A DNA stretch of 64,000 nt from Comamonadaceae bacterium CG12_big_fil_rev_8_21_14_0_65_59_15 (GCA_002786915.1 PCUV01000024.1:122048-186047), one strand, 5' to 3'. Shown: positions 37,456-46,987, counted from the stretch's first letter. The notes: a model not told the origin generated them from the letters alone. Numbers and translations are program-made.

Positions 37456-38613
37456 TCAATGTCCTCCCGCTTGGGTCTGGGCCTTCAGACCCATGGCGTC
37501 CAGCGCGGCGGCCAGGTGTGCCACGCTGCGTGACACGTTGTGCAGCTTTTCCAGCCCGAACAGCCCGACCCTGAAGGTCTTGAAGTCTGGCCCCTCGTCG
37601 CATTGCAGCGGCACACCCGAAGCGGTCTGCAGACCCAGTGCCAAAAATTTTTTGCTGTTCTGAATATCCGTATCGTCGGTGTAGCTCACCACCACACCAG
37701 GTGCCTGAAAACCGGTCGCGGCCACGCTGGCAATGCCCCGGCTCTCAAATAGTTTGCGCACGGCCCGGCCCAGTTCCACCTGTTCGGCCTTGATCTTGGC
37801 AAAGCCATAGGCGCGCGTTTCTTGCATCACCTCGCGCAGGCGCAACAAGGCGTCGGTGGGTAGGGTGGTGTGGTAGGCGTGGGTGCCGACTTCGTAGGCT
37901 TGCATGATCTGCAACCACTTTTTCAGGTCGCAGGCAAAGCTGGTGCTGGTGGTGGCGTCGATGGCTTTGAGGGCGCGCTCGCTCAATGCAACCATGGCAC
38001 AGCAGGGTGAGCCGCTCCAGCCTTTTTGCGGCGCGCTCACCAGCACATCGACACCGGTGGCTTGCATGTCCACCCACATGGCGCCGCTGGCGATGCAGTC
38101 CAGCACCATCAGGCCGCCGACCTCGTGCACCGCATCGGCCACGGTTTTCAAATAGTTGTCGGGCAGCAGCATACCGGCAGCGGTTTCCACATGCGGGGCA
38201 AACACCACGTCGGGCTTGCGCACGCGGATGGTGGCCACCACTTCTTCCACCGGGCAGGGCACCCACGGGTCTTGTGGGCCGGGGCCGGTCTTGCGTGCCT
38301 TGCACACGATTTGCTCGGCCGGGATGTGCCCCATGTCAAAAATTTGCGTCCAGCGGTAGCTGAACCAACCGTTGCGAATCACCAGCGTCTTCTTGCCAGT
38401 GGCAAATTGGCGCGCCACGGCTTCCATGCCAAAGGTGCCGCTGCCAGGCACGAGCACGGCGGATTGTGCGTGGTAAACCTCTTTGAGAATACGCGAAATG
38501 TCGGTCATCACGCCCTGAAAGCGCTTGGACATGTGGTTGAGCGCGCGGTCGGTGTAGACCACCGAAAACTCAAGCAGACCGTCGGGGTCGATGTGGGGCA
38601 GCAGTCCGGGCAT
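37456..38613 (-). CDS. class V aminotransferase (alanine/serine-glyoxylate type)
   Basis: A 385-residue PLP enzyme of fold type I, class V. AVLVPGSGTFGMEAVARQFA binds the cofactor phosphate, VLDCIASGAMWVDMQ contains the Asp contacting the pyridine N, and SAPQKGWSGSPCCAMV holds the Schiff-base Lys. The C-terminal domain (FKTFRVGLFGLEKL) is typical of alanine-glyoxylate, serine-pyruvate and 2-aminoethylphosphonate aminotransferases, and the exact amino donor is uncertain. The start at 38613 has GAGGAGA before it; the frame extends upstream without similarity. It lies 34 bp after the ferredoxin gene and one base before the small gene downstream. Confidence 0.9.
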   Translation of the reverse strand: MPGLLPHIDPDGLLEFSVVYTDRALNHMSKRFQGVMTDISRILKEVYHAQSAVLVPGSGTFGMEAVARQFATGKKTLVIRNGWFSYRWTQIFDMGHIPAEQIVCKARKTGPGPQDPWVPCPVEEVVATIRVRKPDVVFAPHVETAAGMLLPDNYLKTVADAVHEVGGLMVLDCIASGAMWVDMQATGVDVLVSAPQKGWSGSPCCAMVALSERALKAIDATTSTSFACDLKKWLQIMQAYEVGTHAYHTTLPTDALLRLREVMQETRAYGFAKIKAEQVELGRAVRKLFESRGIASVAATGFQAPGVVVSYTDDTDIQNSKKFLALGLQTASGVPLQCDEGPDFKTFRVGLFGLEKLHNVSRSVAHLAAALDAMGLKAQTQAGGH

Positions 38614-38647
38614 GGGGGTCTCCTCTGGGTTGGCAATGGCGATCAGC

Positions 38648-38878
38648 TTAGCACGGCGGGGTTTTGTCCTGTTTGGGCCGGACAATCTGGATGGCATCGA
38701 AGGGGCAGCGCAATTCGCACTTTTTGCAGCCTGTGCAGGCAGCCATGTTGCTGATGACCGAATGTTTGCGCCAGCCTTGCGGTTGCAGGCTGAGCAGGTT
38801 CAGCGGGCAAGCCCCCACGCACCAGCCGCAACCGGTGCAGCGGGGCAGTTGGACGGTGACCTGGAAAGACGATTTCAC
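38648..38878 (-). CDS. 2[4Fe-4S] ferredoxin
   Basis: A small protein of about 76 residues with two cluster motifs, CTGCGWCVGACP and CTGCKKCELRCP, the pattern of bacterial dicluster ferredoxins. The likely start is a GTG at 38878, overlapping the stop of the preceding VapB/VapC remnant by 4 bp (GTGA). The first residues then run straight into VQLPRCTGCGWC as in homologues. There is no strong ribosome-binding site, so translation may depend on coupling. It could serve the nearby Kor complex, but this is only a guess from proximity. Confidence 0.85.
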   Translation of the reverse strand: MKSSFQVTVQLPRCTGCGWCVGACPLNLLSLQPQGWRKHSVISNMAACTGCKKCELRCPFDAIQIVRPKQDKTPPC

Positions 38879-39027
38879 ACCAGCGGCAACACGCGCCAGC
38901 GCGCCGGGCCAAAGCGTTCCAAGTCGCGGTCGAACGTGACCAGCCGCAAGCCGCTGCTGTGCGCCAGCGCCGCACGGGCCTTGAGGTGGCGGAACAAGGG
39001 GTCGGGAAGATCTAAACTGGTACGCAT
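38875..39027 (-). pseudogene. fossil VapB-VapC fusion (toxin-antitoxin remnant)
   Basis: A 50-codon frame whose first 20 residues, MRTSLDLPDPLFRHLKARAA, match the start of VapB-type antitoxins. The last 26 residues (SGLRLVTFDRDLERF then GPARWRVL) match the C-terminal end of PIN-domain VapC toxins. The missing middle, which would be the rest of the antitoxin and most of the toxin including its first catalytic Asp residues, fits a single internal deletion. The remnant is in frame, and its stop overlaps the ferredoxin start by 4 bp. Confidence 0.7.
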
Positions 39028-39226
39028 GTCTGCATTTTTCTGCAAACGTGTAAAAGATGCAAATCCGGCAGGCGCGTTGATTGTTGCGGCGACTGGCAAC
39101 CGCTGAAGGTAGAGCGCCATCAACAACTTCAGCGCGACAATAAGACCAGGTTTGCGGACAAACGCCGCATTGCAAGATCGATTTGGCACAACCTCACGGT
39201 TTGTAAAGCAATAAGAAACTGAAATC

Positions 39227-39955
39227 ATGCCTCGCTTCTACTGTCCCGTTGACTTGCAGCCCGGCGCTGTGCTGGAGCTTCCCGCGGGCGCGGCGCGGCA
39301 TGCGCAGGTGTTGCGTTTGCAACCCGGGGCAGTCATCACGTTGTTCAATGGTCAGGCGCAAGCGCCGGGCGTCTATGGTGAATATGAAGCCACGGTGACC
39401 CAGATGGGGCGCAGCAACGTGCAGGTACGCGTGGGCGCATTTGCCGCAGCGACGCGTGAGCCAGCACGGCAGGTGCATCTGACGTTGGGGGTGCCGGCCA
39501 ATGAGCGCATGGACTGGCTGGTGGAAAAGGCGGCCGAGCTGGGCGTGGCCACTATTCAACCCCTGATGACCGAGCGTAGCGTGCTGCGCCTGAGCGGTGA
39601 ACGCGCCGACAGGAAAGTGGCGCACTGGCAAAGCATTGCGCAGGCGGCGTGCGAACAATGCGGCGGCAACCGGGTGCCGCAAATTTGGCCAGTGCAACCG
39701 TTCACGGCGTGGCTGGTGCAGACCGGGCGCGCGCAGCATACCGGTTTGCTGTTGTCGTTGCGCGACGGTACGCAGGGGTTGCGGGGCGTGTCTTGTGGCG
39801 ACGAGGTGACCTTTGTCTCAGGCCCCGAAGGCGGTTTGAGCGCGCAGGAAGAAGACGCCGCGCTGGCAGCGGGTTTTGCGCCGGTCACGCTGGGTCCGCG
39901 CGTGCTGCGCGCCGAAACAGCCGCGCTGGTGGCGTTGGCGACCATGCTCGTATGA
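39227..39955 (+). CDS. rsmE: 16S rRNA (uracil-1498-N3)-methyltransferase
   Basis: A 242-residue SPOUT-class methyltransferase that methylates U1498 of 16S rRNA. An N-terminal PUA-like RNA-binding part (about residues 1-75) is followed by the SPOUT domain with MDWLVEKAAELGVATIQPL and TERSVLRL. The knot region is FVSGPEGGLSAQEEDAA and LGPRVLRAETAALVAL, which binds S-adenosylmethionine. It is divergent from the VapB/VapC remnant and convergent with holA. Confidence 0.97.
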   Translation: MPRFYCPVDLQPGAVLELPAGAARHAQVLRLQPGAVITLFNGQAQAPGVYGEYEATVTQMGRSNVQVRVGAFAAATREPARQVHLTLGVPANERMDWLVEKAAELGVATIQPLMTERSVLRLSGERADRKVAHWQSIAQAACEQCGGNRVPQIWPVQPFTAWLVQTGRAQHTGLLLSLRDGTQGLRGVSCGDEVTFVSGPEGGLSAQEEDAALAAGFAPVTLGPRVLRAETAALVALATMLV

Positions 39956-40005
39956 GCGCACGCGCTCGCGACGCGCGCTGCGGGTTCAACCGCTAGCGGT
40001 CTGGG

Positions 40006-41085
40006 TTACGCAGGTCGGCGCGCGGTGGCAGCATGGGGTGACGCCGCACACCGCTTGCACAGCATCATGGCCAGGCGCGCCAGCGCTTGCCAGGGGTCGG
40101 TGGGCCAGTCAGGGCGTTTGAGCCCTTTGACGATGCCGTCCACCTGTTGCGCGGCCACCAGCAGGCGCGCCAGCGTGGCGTCGTCCAGCCGTGGCAGCAC
40201 GCGCGCAAACAAGCGCTCACGGTTGCCCCACACGCGTTGCTCGCGCAGCGCCATGGGCAACGGTTTACCCTGATCCATGGCCTGGCGCACGCGCTTGAGA
40301 GCGCGCATGTCATCGCTGAGGGTGTAGTGCACCAGCACCTCGGCCTCGCCTTCGGCTTGCAGGCCGTCGAGCATGCGCTGCACGCGCAGCGTCTGGCCCA
40401 ACAGCACGGCTTCGGACAATTTGAAAACGTCGTAGCGCGCCACGTTCAGCACGGCGGCTTCAATCTGCTCAAAACTCAGCTCAGCGCCCGGGTACAGCAG
40501 GGCGAGCTTCTGAATTTCCTGGTGCGCGGCCAGCAGGTTGCCCTCCACCCGGTCGGCAAAAAATTGCAGCGCGCGCTGGCCGACCTCGCCGTCGGCCACG
40601 CGCTGACCCTGCACGGCCAGGCGCTGCGCAATCCAGCGCGGCAGCGCGGCGCGTTCCACCGGGGCCAGTTCAATCACTACGCCTGCCTGCAACGCGGTAA
40701 ACCAGGCGCTGGCTTGCGTCTGCTTGTCCAGTTGGGGCAACAGCACCAGTGTCAGCGTGGCAGTTTCACCGCGCGACTGTTCGGCCAATTGTTGCAGTGC
40801 AGCGCCGCCGTCCTTGCCCGGCTTGCCGCTGGGCACGCGGATTTCGACGATTTGCTTGTCGGCAAACAGGCTCAGGCTGCCACTGGCGGCCAGCACCTCT
40901 CCCCAGTCAAAGTGCGCGCCACTGACGGTGTGCGAGGTGCGTTCGGTAAAGCCTTGCGCGCGGGCGCAGGCCCGAATGGCGTCGGCCGCCTCCTGCACCA
41001 GCAGCGGCTCGTCGCCGTGCAGCGTGTACAGGCTGGCCAGACCTTTTTTGAGGTGTGCGTCGAGTTGCGCGGGTTGCAGTTGCAT
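40006..41085 (-). CDS. holA: DNA polymerase III delta subunit
   Basis: A 359-residue clamp-loader subunit that opens the beta clamp. Recognised by YTLHGDEPLLVQEAADAIR near the start, SLSLFADKQIVEIRVP, GNLLAAHQEIQKLALLYPG and the DVFKLSEAVLLGQ segment. The ATG at 41085 lies 10 bp after the Lrp-family gene, and the frame upstream of it lies within that gene. It is the last gene of the long minus-strand operon. The usual lptE-holA neighbourhood is kept, apart from the regulator gene between them. Confidence 0.96.
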   Translation of the reverse strand: MQLQPAQLDAHLKKGLASLYTLHGDEPLLVQEAADAIRACARAQGFTERTSHTVSGAHFDWGEVLAASGSLSLFADKQIVEIRVPSGKPGKDGGAALQQLAEQSRGETATLTLVLLPQLDKQTQASAWFTALQAGVVIELAPVERAALPRWIAQRLAVQGQRVADGEVGQRALQFFADRVEGNLLAAHQEIQKLALLYPGAELSFEQIEAAVLNVARYDVFKLSEAVLLGQTLRVQRMLDGLQAEGEAEVLVHYTLSDDMRALKRVRQAMDQGKPLPMALREQRVWGNRERLFARVLPRLDDATLARLLVAAQQVDGIVKGLKRPDWPTDPWQALARLAMMLCKRCAASPHAATARRPA

Positions 41086-41095
41086 CGTTGAGTCG

Positions 41096-41521
41096 CTACG
41101 ACAAGCGGTAGGTTTCCAGGTGGATGCTGGTTTCGGTGTTGCTGATGCCTTTGAGCAGGCGGATGCGCTCGAGCACCTTGCCCAGCTCTTGCAGGCTTTC
41201 GGCGCGCAACTCGGCCAGCAAATCCCAGCGCCCGTTGGTGTCGTGCAAGGTGGCCACACCCGGCTCGCCCAGCAGGTTGGCGATCACCGCGCGCGTCTGG
41301 TTGCCCTCCACGGCAATGCTCATCCAGGCGCTGATGCGGTTGTGCTGCACGTCCGGGCGCAAGCGCACCGTGTAGCCCACGATGACGCCTTCGTCCTCAA
41401 GTTTGCGGATGCGGTTGGTGACCGTGCCGCGCGATACCTTGAGCCGGCTGGCCAGCGCGGCCACGGTCAGGCGCGCGTCCTGACGCAGCAGCGCAAGCAG
41501 TTGCTGATCGGTTCCATCCAT
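41096..41521 (-). CDS. Lrp/AsnC-family transcriptional regulator
   Basis: A 141-residue regulator. The N-terminal helix-turn-helix (LLALLRQDARLTVAALASRL and VSRGTVTNRIRKLEDEG) is followed by an ACT-like RAM domain (about residues 65-135) that binds an amino acid and assembles the octamer. Its position between lptE and holA (gaps of 29 and 10 bp) is not the usual place for such a gene. Target genes are unknown. Confidence 0.92.
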   Translation of the reverse strand: MDGTDQQLLALLRQDARLTVAALASRLKVSRGTVTNRIRKLEDEGVIVGYTVRLRPDVQHNRISAWMSIAVEGNQTRAVIANLLGEPGVATLHDTNGRWDLLAELRAESLQELGKVLERIRLLKGISNTETSIHLETYRLS

Positions 41522-41550
41522 GGGTGCTGTGACGCTGGAGGCGACCCTGG

Positions 41551-42075
41551 TTACGGATTCAGGCGCACGGTGGCCAGCCGGCGCAGAATCTGTTGCACGA
41601 TATCGGTCTGCATGTCGCGGTACAGCAGCGCTTCTTCGGTTTCTTTGGCCAGTGCATAAGACTCGTTGTAGCTGAAGTCGCGCTGCAGCGCCAGGCGGTC
41701 GCTCGGCAGCAGTTCCTTGCCTGCAGGCGTGGTCAAACCAAATTGAACGCTCAAGCGCAATTGGAACTCTCGTACCTGGCCTGATGCATTGGTGCCCACC
41801 ACCACCTTGTCGCGCTGCTCCTGCGCCACGTTGAGCACCACCTGCGCTTGCGCCAGCGGTGCGTCGGGCGGCACCACCTGCACTGCGCCGCCAAGCGCGC
41901 GCCGCAAGTCCTTCGCGATGGCACCGCCTGGGTGGGGCGTGATGGCAATGCTGGAGAAAGCGTAACTCTGGCTACCGCGCAACTTGAAGCCGCACGCCGT
42001 CAATGCCGACAGACTGAGTGCAGCCAAAAGCGTCTGGCTAATGCAGCGGCGTGTGGGGATGCTGTGTTGTGGCAT
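41551..42075 (-). CDS. lptE: LPS-assembly lipoprotein LptE
   Basis: A 174-residue outer-membrane lipoprotein that plugs the LptD barrel and helps insert lipopolysaccharide. The signal peptide ends in lipobox LTAC followed by GFKLRG, the classic LptE start. The mature part shows LPSDRLALQRDFSYNESYAL, matching the family. It lies 5 bp after leuS, as in many proteobacteria. Confidence 0.94.
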   Translation of the reverse strand: MPQHSIPTRRCISQTLLAALSLSALTACGFKLRGSQSYAFSSIAITPHPGGAIAKDLRRALGGAVQVVPPDAPLAQAQVVLNVAQEQRDKVVVGTNASGQVREFQLRLSVQFGLTTPAGKELLPSDRLALQRDFSYNESYALAKETEEALLYRDMQTDIVQQILRRLATVRLNP

Positions 42076-42080
42076 GGCAC

Positions 42081-44858
42081 CTACACCACCACGTTCACCA
42101 GGCGCCCGGGCACCACGATCACTTTTTTGGGCTCCGCACCACTGGCTAGTTTCTGGAACACTTCGCTGGCTACCGCCGCCTGCTCGATGGTGGCTTTATC
42201 AGCGCTGCTGGCCACCACGATGGAGCCGCGCAGCTTGCCGTTGATCTGCAGCATCAGCTCGATTTCGTCTTGCGCCAACGCGTCCGGGTCCAGCTTCGGC
42301 CAGGGTGCATCGAGCAAGTCGCCGAGCTGGCGCGCGTAGCCCAGGTCAGACCACAGGGTGTGCGCAATGTGCGGCGTGGCCGGGTACAGGCAGCGCAGCA
42401 AAATGCCAAAGCCTTCGACCAGCGCTACCTGTGTATCGGCGCCGTGTGTGTCTTTGATGTCCTCCAGACTGTTGATCATCTTCATGCACCCCGACACCAC
42501 GGTGTTGTATTGCATGCGCTGGTAGTCGTAGTCCACCTGCTTGAGCACGCTGTGGATCTCGCGCCGCAGGGCCTGCGCTTCCTTCGCGAATTTTATATCT
42601 TTAAGCCCTATAGCGCCTATGGCTGCTGCACTGGCAGCTTCAAAATCAAGAGCACTCAGGCGCACGGCAAAGTTCCACACCCGGCGCAAAAAGCGGTAGC
42701 TGCCTTCCACTGCTGCGTCGTTCCACTCCAGCGTGACCTCGGGCGGGGCGGTGAACATGGTGTACAGGCGCGCGGTGTCGGCGCCGTAGCGTTCGATCAG
42801 GTCTTGCGGATCGACCCCGTTGTTCTTGGACTTGCTCATGGTGCCGATACCTTCATAGTCGATGGCCGTACCCACCGGCAACCCATCCACTTCGACCTTG
42901 AGCTTGGCCCCAATCACCTTGCCCGCGTCGTCGAACACGTGTTCCACGTCCGCTGGCCAGAAATAGTCTTTGCCACCCTGCGCGTTGCGCCGGCTGTAGA
43001 TGTGGTTGAGCACCATGCCCTGCGTGAGCAGTTTGGTAAACGGCTCGTCGATCTTGACCAGGCCCAAATCACGCATCACTTTGGTCCAGAAGCGCGCGTA
43101 CAGCAGGTGCAGGATGGCGTGCTCGATGCCACCGATGTACTGATCCATCGGCATCCAGTAGTTGGCGCCTTCGGCCACCATCTTCTCTGTGTTGGTCGGA
43201 TCACAGTAGCGCATGAAGTACCACGAGCTATCGACAAACGTGTCCATGGTGTCGGTTTCGCGCCGCGCCGGTTTGCCGCAACACGGGCAGGCTACTTTCA
43301 GGAACGCCTCGCACTTGGCCAGCGGGTTGCCCGAGCCATCGGGCACCAGGTCGGTGGGCAGTACCACCGGCAGGTCTTGCTCGGGCACCGGCACCGGGCC
43401 GCAAGCGTCGCAGTGGATGATGGGGATCGGCGTGCCCCAGTAGCGCTGGCGGCTGATGCCCCAGTCGCGCAGGCGCCAGGTGACCTTTTTTTCGCCCAGG
43501 CCCAGGGCTACCAGATCAGCGGCCACGGCATCGACGCAGTCCTGAAACTTCAGCCCGTTGTATTTGCCCGAGTTGACCGCCACGCCCGCGCCTTTTTCGG
43601 CGTACCAGTCGTGCCAGACAGACGTGTCAAACACCCGGTAGGCCGGGGCAACGCCCGAGTCGGGTGACGATTTCTGCTCGCAGCATGAGGAGCCCGGCGC
43701 GGGCGTTGCCCCGGCCGGTGCCGCTACAGCTACCACAGGTTGAATCGGCAATTGATATTTCAGCGCAAAGGCAAAGTCGCGCTCGTCGTGCGCGGGCACG
43801 CCCATCACCGCGCCGTCGCCGTAGCTCATCAGCACGTAGTTACCCACCCACACGGCCACCTGTTGGCCGGTGAGCGGATGCGTGACAAACAGGCCGGTGG
43901 GCATGCCCACTTTTTCCTTCAAAGCCATCTCGGCCTCGGTAGTGCCGCCTTTTTTGCAGTCTTCGATGAATGCTGCGAGGGCCGGATTGGTCTGGGCGGC
44001 ATAGCTTGCCATCGGATGCTCAGCCGCCACTGCGCAAAAGGTCACGCCCATGATGGTATCCACACGGGTGGTGAAGACGTACATGCGGCCGTCGCCAATC
44101 AGCTTGCCATCAGCACCCCGGATGTCATGGGTAAAGGCAAAGCGCACACCCTCACTCTTGCCAATCCAGTTCTCTTGCATCAGCTTCACGCGCTCGGGCC
44201 AGCCGGGCATCTTGTCGCCCGTCACGTTGGCCAGCAGTTCGTCGGCGTATTGGGTGATAGCCAGGTAGTAGCCCGGAATCTCGCGCTTTTCTACCACGGC
44301 ACCGGTGCGCCAGCCTTTGCCGTCAATCACCTGCTCGTTGGCCAGCACGGTCATGTCCACCGGGTCCCAGTTGACCACCTGGGTCTTGCGGTAGGCAATG
44401 CCTTTTTCAAGCATTTTCAAAAACAGCCACTGGTTCCACTTGTAGTACTCAGGCGTGCAGGTGGCCACCTCGCGGCTCCAGTCGATGGCCAGGCCCATGG
44501 CCTGCATCTGGCGCTTCATGTAGTCAATGTTCTCGAACGTCCATTGCGCCGGCGGCACGCCATTTTTGAGCGCGGCGTTTTCAGCGGGCAGGCCAAACGC
44601 GTCCCAGCCCATCGGCATAAGCACGTTGTAGCTGTTCATGCGCAGGTAGCGCGTGAGCATGTCGTTGATGGTGTAGTTGCGTACATGGCCCATGTGCAGC
44701 TTGCCGCTGGGGTAGGGCAGCATGGAGCAGGCGTAAAACTTTTTCTTTGGCTTGCCCTGCGCGTCGATGGCGTTTTCGCGCACCCGGTAAGCGTCCACCG
44801 ATTGCCAGTGGGCCTGCGCGGCGGGTTCAACCTGAAGATGTTCGTATTTTTCTTGCAT
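42081..44858 (-). CDS. leuS: leucyl-tRNA synthetase
   Basis: A 925-residue class Ia synthetase that charges tRNA-Leu. The HIGH-type motif is in [16 protein letters not shown] and the KMSKS motif is [11 protein letters not shown]. An editing domain (CP1) and a zinc motif ([17 protein letters not shown]) are present. [15 protein letters not shown] at 44858 is the family start. Two oddities were seen: an extra Ala/Pro/Cys-rich stretch of about 28 residues inside or next to the editing domain, coded by a 76-bp palindromic segment (43641-43716), and an AT-rich repeat copy near the start of the anticodon-binding domain (42588-42650). Both keep the frame open. Confidence 0.98.
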   Translation of the reverse strand: MQEKYEHLQVEPAAQAHWQSVDAYRVRENAIDAQGKPKKKFYACSMLPYPSGKLHMGHVRNYTINDMLTRYLRMNSYNVLMPMGWDAFGLPAENAALKNGVPPAQWTFENIDYMKRQMQAMGLAIDWSREVATCTPEYYKWNQWLFLKMLEKGIAYRKTQVVNWDPVDMTVLANEQVIDGKGWRTGAVVEKREIPGYYLAITQYADELLANVTGDKMPGWPERVKLMQENWIGKSEGVRFAFTHDIRGADGKLIGDGRMYVFTTRVDTIMGVTFCAVAAEHPMASYAAQTNPALAAFIEDCKKGGTTEAEMALKEKVGMPTGLFVTHPLTGQQVAVWVGNYVLMSYGDGAVMGVPAHDERDFAFALKYQLPIQPVVAVAAPAGATPAPGSSCCEQKSSPDSGVAPAYRVFDTSVWHDWYAEKGAGVAVNSGKYNGLKFQDCVDAVAADLVALGLGEKKVTWRLRDWGISRQRYWGTPIPIIHCDACGPVPVPEQDLPVVLPTDLVPDGSGNPLAKCEAFLKVACPCCGKPARRETDTMDTFVDSSWYFMRYCDPTNTEKMVAEGANYWMPMDQYIGGIEHAILHLLYARFWTKVMRDLGLVKIDEPFTKLLTQGMVLNHIYSRRNAQGGKDYFWPADVEHVFDDAGKVIGAKLKVEVDGLPVGTAIDYEGIGTMSKSKNNGVDPQDLIERYGADTARLYTMFTAPPEVTLEWNDAAVEGSYRFLRRVWNFAVRLSALDFEAASAAAIGAIGLKDIKFAKEAQALRREIHSVLKQVDYDYQRMQYNTVVSGCMKMINSLEDIKDTHGADTQVALVEGFGILLRCLYPATPHIAHTLWSDLGYARQLGDLLDAPWPKLDPDALAQDEIELMLQINGKLRGSIVVASSADKATIEQAAVASEVFQKLASGAEPKKVIVVPGRLVNVVV
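42588..42650 (-). repeat. dispersed AT-rich repeat, copy D (in leuS)
   Basis: Read on the minus strand, this low-GC segment shares CCATAGGC and AGGGCTT, in the same order and spacing class, with the copy at 45911-45963, plus an AGCTGCC near its start and ATAAAA at its end. It is translated in frame in leuS as part of [19 protein letters not shown]. Confidence 0.6.
43641..43716. repeat. palindromic in-frame insertion in leuS (17-bp arms)
   Basis: GGCCGGGGCAACGCCCG (43641-43657) is followed after 42 bp by its exact reverse complement (43700-43716). The whole segment is translated on the minus strand as an Ala/Pro/Gly-rich peptide with [14 protein letters not shown] at its centre, which other LeuS proteins I remember do not have. 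The perfect arms suggest a mobile palindromic unit rather than chance. Confidence 0.65.
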
Positions 44859-44955
44859 GATGGTCGTTGTGGCGGCGCGGTACCGCTGTGCGTGGGTTCG
44901 AAGAGGATGCCGGTTTCTGGTCGCAACGCAGGCGCTGCGGCCGGATCGGCAGATT

Positions 44956-45399
44956 TTAGGGTTTGCCAGCGGTTGAACCCGCTGCGCTGCGGTTGTCGGC
45001 CACAAAGGCGATGCGGCTCAGGCCGGCTTGCTGCGCCACGCCCATCACTTCAACGATGCGCCCATAGGGCACCGTCTGGTCGGCGCGCAACTGCACCTCG
45101 GTATCGGGCGCGCGTTGATGGGCCGCTTGCAGGCGCTGCGCCAGCACTTCAGCGCTCACCGGTTGGTCGTCGATGTAGGTCACGCCTGCGGCGTCCACCA
45201 CCAGGGCGACGGCTGCGGGTGCGCTGCCCGCTTGCGCGGCTTGACTGCGTGGCAAGTCAAGTTGGATCGAGCTGGCGAGCAAGGGCGCAGTCAGGATAAA
45301 GATCACCACCAGCACCAGCATCACGTCGATCAGCGGTGTCATGTTGATGTCGCTCATCGGCTGCGAGCCAGAGCAGTGGTCGAGGCGGCCGAAACTCAT
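44956..45399 (-). CDS. exbD: ExbD/TolR-family biopolymer transport protein
   Basis: A 147-residue inner-membrane protein with one helix ([19 protein letters not shown]), containing the Asp needed for proton-driven force transmission, and a periplasmic domain (about residues 60-135). It forms the stator complex with ExbB that powers TonB-dependent outer-membrane uptake. The start codon lies inside one copy of a 33-bp direct repeat. It is preceded by exbB after 117 bp that carry the second copy. No tonB gene is present in the window. Confidence 0.93.
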   Translation of the reverse strand: MSFGRLDHCSGSQPMSDINMTPLIDVMLVLVVIFILTAPLLASSIQLDLPRSQAAQAGSAPAAVALVVDAAGVTYIDDQPVSAEVLAQRLQAAHQRAPDTEVQLRADQTVPYGRIVEVMGVAQQAGLSRIAFVADNRSAAGSTAGKP

Positions 45400-45513
45400 G
45401 CCCCCACGCTCCGCCGCTGACGCGGGTCGCTGCCCCCCGAGGGGGCTGATTCGCCTTGGGGCGGCCCTGCGGCGAATCGCCTCATGCCCCCACGCTCCGC
45501 CGCTGACGCGGGT
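45395..45513. repeat. 33-bp direct repeat with internal hairpin
   Basis: The same 33 bp occur at 45395-45427 and 45481-45513, an 86-bp period. Between them lies an 8-bp perfect inverted repeat, GATTCGCC ... GGCGAATC, around a GC-rich loop. The first copy includes the exbD start codon, and the second lies just downstream of the exbB stop. The sequence resembles a GC-rich intergenic repeat I recall as common in Comamonadaceae genomes. Confidence 0.7.
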
Positions 45514-45516
45514 GGA

Positions 45517-46164
45517 TCACGCCGACTCCTTGTGCGCCAGCAGTTCGCGCAGATCACGGGCAAAGCCTTCCAGCTCGGCCTCGATGCGTGCCACCACGCG
45601 TCCCATCACGTTGTACGCCAGCACGGCGGGAATGGCCACCGCCAGCCCGGCAGCGGTCATGATCAGCGACTCACCAACCGGCCCCGAGATGCGGTCGATG
45701 GTGACCTGCCCGGCGCTGGCGATGCCGATCAGCGCATGGTAGATACCCCACACGGTTCCCAGTAGTCCGACAAACGGCGCGGTGGCACCTACCGTGGCCA
45801 GCAACACCTGGCCGTGCTGGAGCTTGATCAAGGTAGTCTGTAGTGCGCCGCGCAGCACGCGCGTGAGCTGGGTGGGCACCCCGCCGGCGCCAGCGAGCGT
45901 GTCGCTTGCTTCAATTTTAGAAGCTACTACCATAGGCAGAACAAGGGCTTCACGGTCAAAAGACTGAATTTTTTGCAGAGCCTCAGCAACGTTTCTGGAT
46001 TGCCAGAAAGCCGCCACACAGCGCGCCACGTCGACGCTGGCACGTTGCAGCAACCACGACTTCCACAAAATAACGACCCAGCTGGCCACCGACATGGCCA
46101 GCAGCAGCAAGGCCACGCCCCGCGTCAGCGCGTCGCCTTGCCAGAACAGCTGGGCCAGGCTCAT
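45517..46164 (-). CDS. exbB: ExbB/TolQ/MotA-family proton channel
   Basis: A 215-residue inner-membrane protein with three helices (about residues 13-35, 118-140, 155-180). [20 protein letters not shown] and [19 protein letters not shown] are family signatures. It pairs with ExbD to form the proton channel that drives TonB. Its start overlaps the dapB stop by 4 bp. Bases 45911-45963 are an AT-rich repeat copy, read on the opposite sense to the gene, that codes for the cytoplasmic stretch [19 protein letters not shown]. Confidence 0.94.
   Translation of the reverse strand: MSLAQLFWQGDALTRGVALLLLAMSVASWVVILWKSWLLQRASVDVARCVAAFWQSRNVAEALQKIQSFDREALVLPMVVASKIEASDTLAGAGGVPTQLTRVLRGALQTTLIKLQHGQVLLATVGATAPFVGLLGTVWGIYHALIGIASAGQVTIDRISGPVGESLIMTAAGLAVAIPAVLAYNVMGRVVARIEAELEGFARDLRELLAHKESA
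45911..45963 (+). repeat. dispersed AT-rich repeat, copy B (in exbB)
   Basis: This AT-rich segment contains AGCTACTACCATAGGCAG, then AACAAGGGCTT and GGTCAAAA. It shares AGCTACT, GGCAG, AAGGG and CAAAA with the intergenic copy at 48739, CCATAGGC and AGGGCTT with the leuS copy, and GCAGAACA with the transaminase copy, so it links the family together. It runs antisense to exbB. Confidence 0.65.
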
Positions 46165-46976
46165 GCCAGGTTTAGCACGTCGGCCATCGAGTACAGACCC
46201 GCCGGGCGACCCTGTAAAAAGCGCACCGCGCGCAGGCTGCCGTCGGCATACGATACACGGCTGCTGGATTTGTGGCTGATTTCGATGCGCTCGCCAGTAC
46301 CGGCAAACAGCACCGTGTGGTCGCCCACGATGTCGCCACCACGAATGGTGGCAAAACCGATGCTTGACGGATCCCGTTCACCGGTGACGCCTTGGCGCGC
46401 ATAAACCGCGCAGTCTTTCAGGTTGCGCCCCAGTGCACCGGCGATGACTTCGCCCATCTTGAGCGCGGTGCCCGACGGGGCATCGACCTTGTGCCGATGG
46501 TGCGCTTCGATGATTTCGATGTCGTAGCCGGTGTTGAGCGACTTGGCGGCCATTTCAAGCAGTTTCAGGGTCACGTTGACGCCCACGCTCATGTTGGGCG
46601 CCATCACAATGGCCACGTCTTTCGCAAAGTCGGTAATCTGCTGCTTTTGTGCGTCATTGAAACCAGTGGTACCAATCACCGCGTTGACGCCGAGCTCGCG
46701 GCAGAACTTCAGGTGCGCGAGCGTACCCTCAGGGCGGGTGAAGTCGATCAGGGCATCGGCATGGTTCAGGCCGGTGGCAATGTCGGCGCTGATGGCAATG
46801 CCACTGCTGTGGCCCAGAAAAGCGGCTGGGTCCATGCCGACGGCCGGGCTGGTGGCCACGTCGAGCGCGCCGCTGAGCTGGCAGTCGGTGGTCTTGCACA
46901 CGGCTTCGATCAGCATGCGGCCCATGCGGCCGCTGGCACCGGCGACACAAATACGATGAACAGGGGATGCAGGCAT
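46161..46976 (-). CDS. dapB: 4-hydroxy-tetrahydrodipicolinate reductase
   Basis: A 271-residue NAD(P)H-dependent enzyme of lysine and diaminopimelate synthesis. The dinucleotide-binding [15 protein letters not shown] is at the N-terminus. The catalytic segment [19 protein letters not shown] includes the active His and Lys, and IGTTGFND is conserved. It lies 11 bp after bamE and overlaps exbB. Confidence 0.98.
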   Translation of the reverse strand: MPASPVHRICVAGASGRMGRMLIEAVCKTTDCQLSGALDVATSPAVGMDPAAFLGHSSGIAISADIATGLNHADALIDFTRPEGTLAHLKFCRELGVNAVIGTTGFNDAQKQQITDFAKDVAIVMAPNMSVGVNVTLKLLEMAAKSLNTGYDIEIIEAHHRHKVDAPSGTALKMGEVIAGALGRNLKDCAVYARQGVTGERDPSSIGFATIRGGDIVGDHTVLFAGTGERIEISHKSSSRVSYADGSLRAVRFLQGRPAGLYSMADVLNLA

Positions 46977-46987
46977 GGTCTCAGCTA

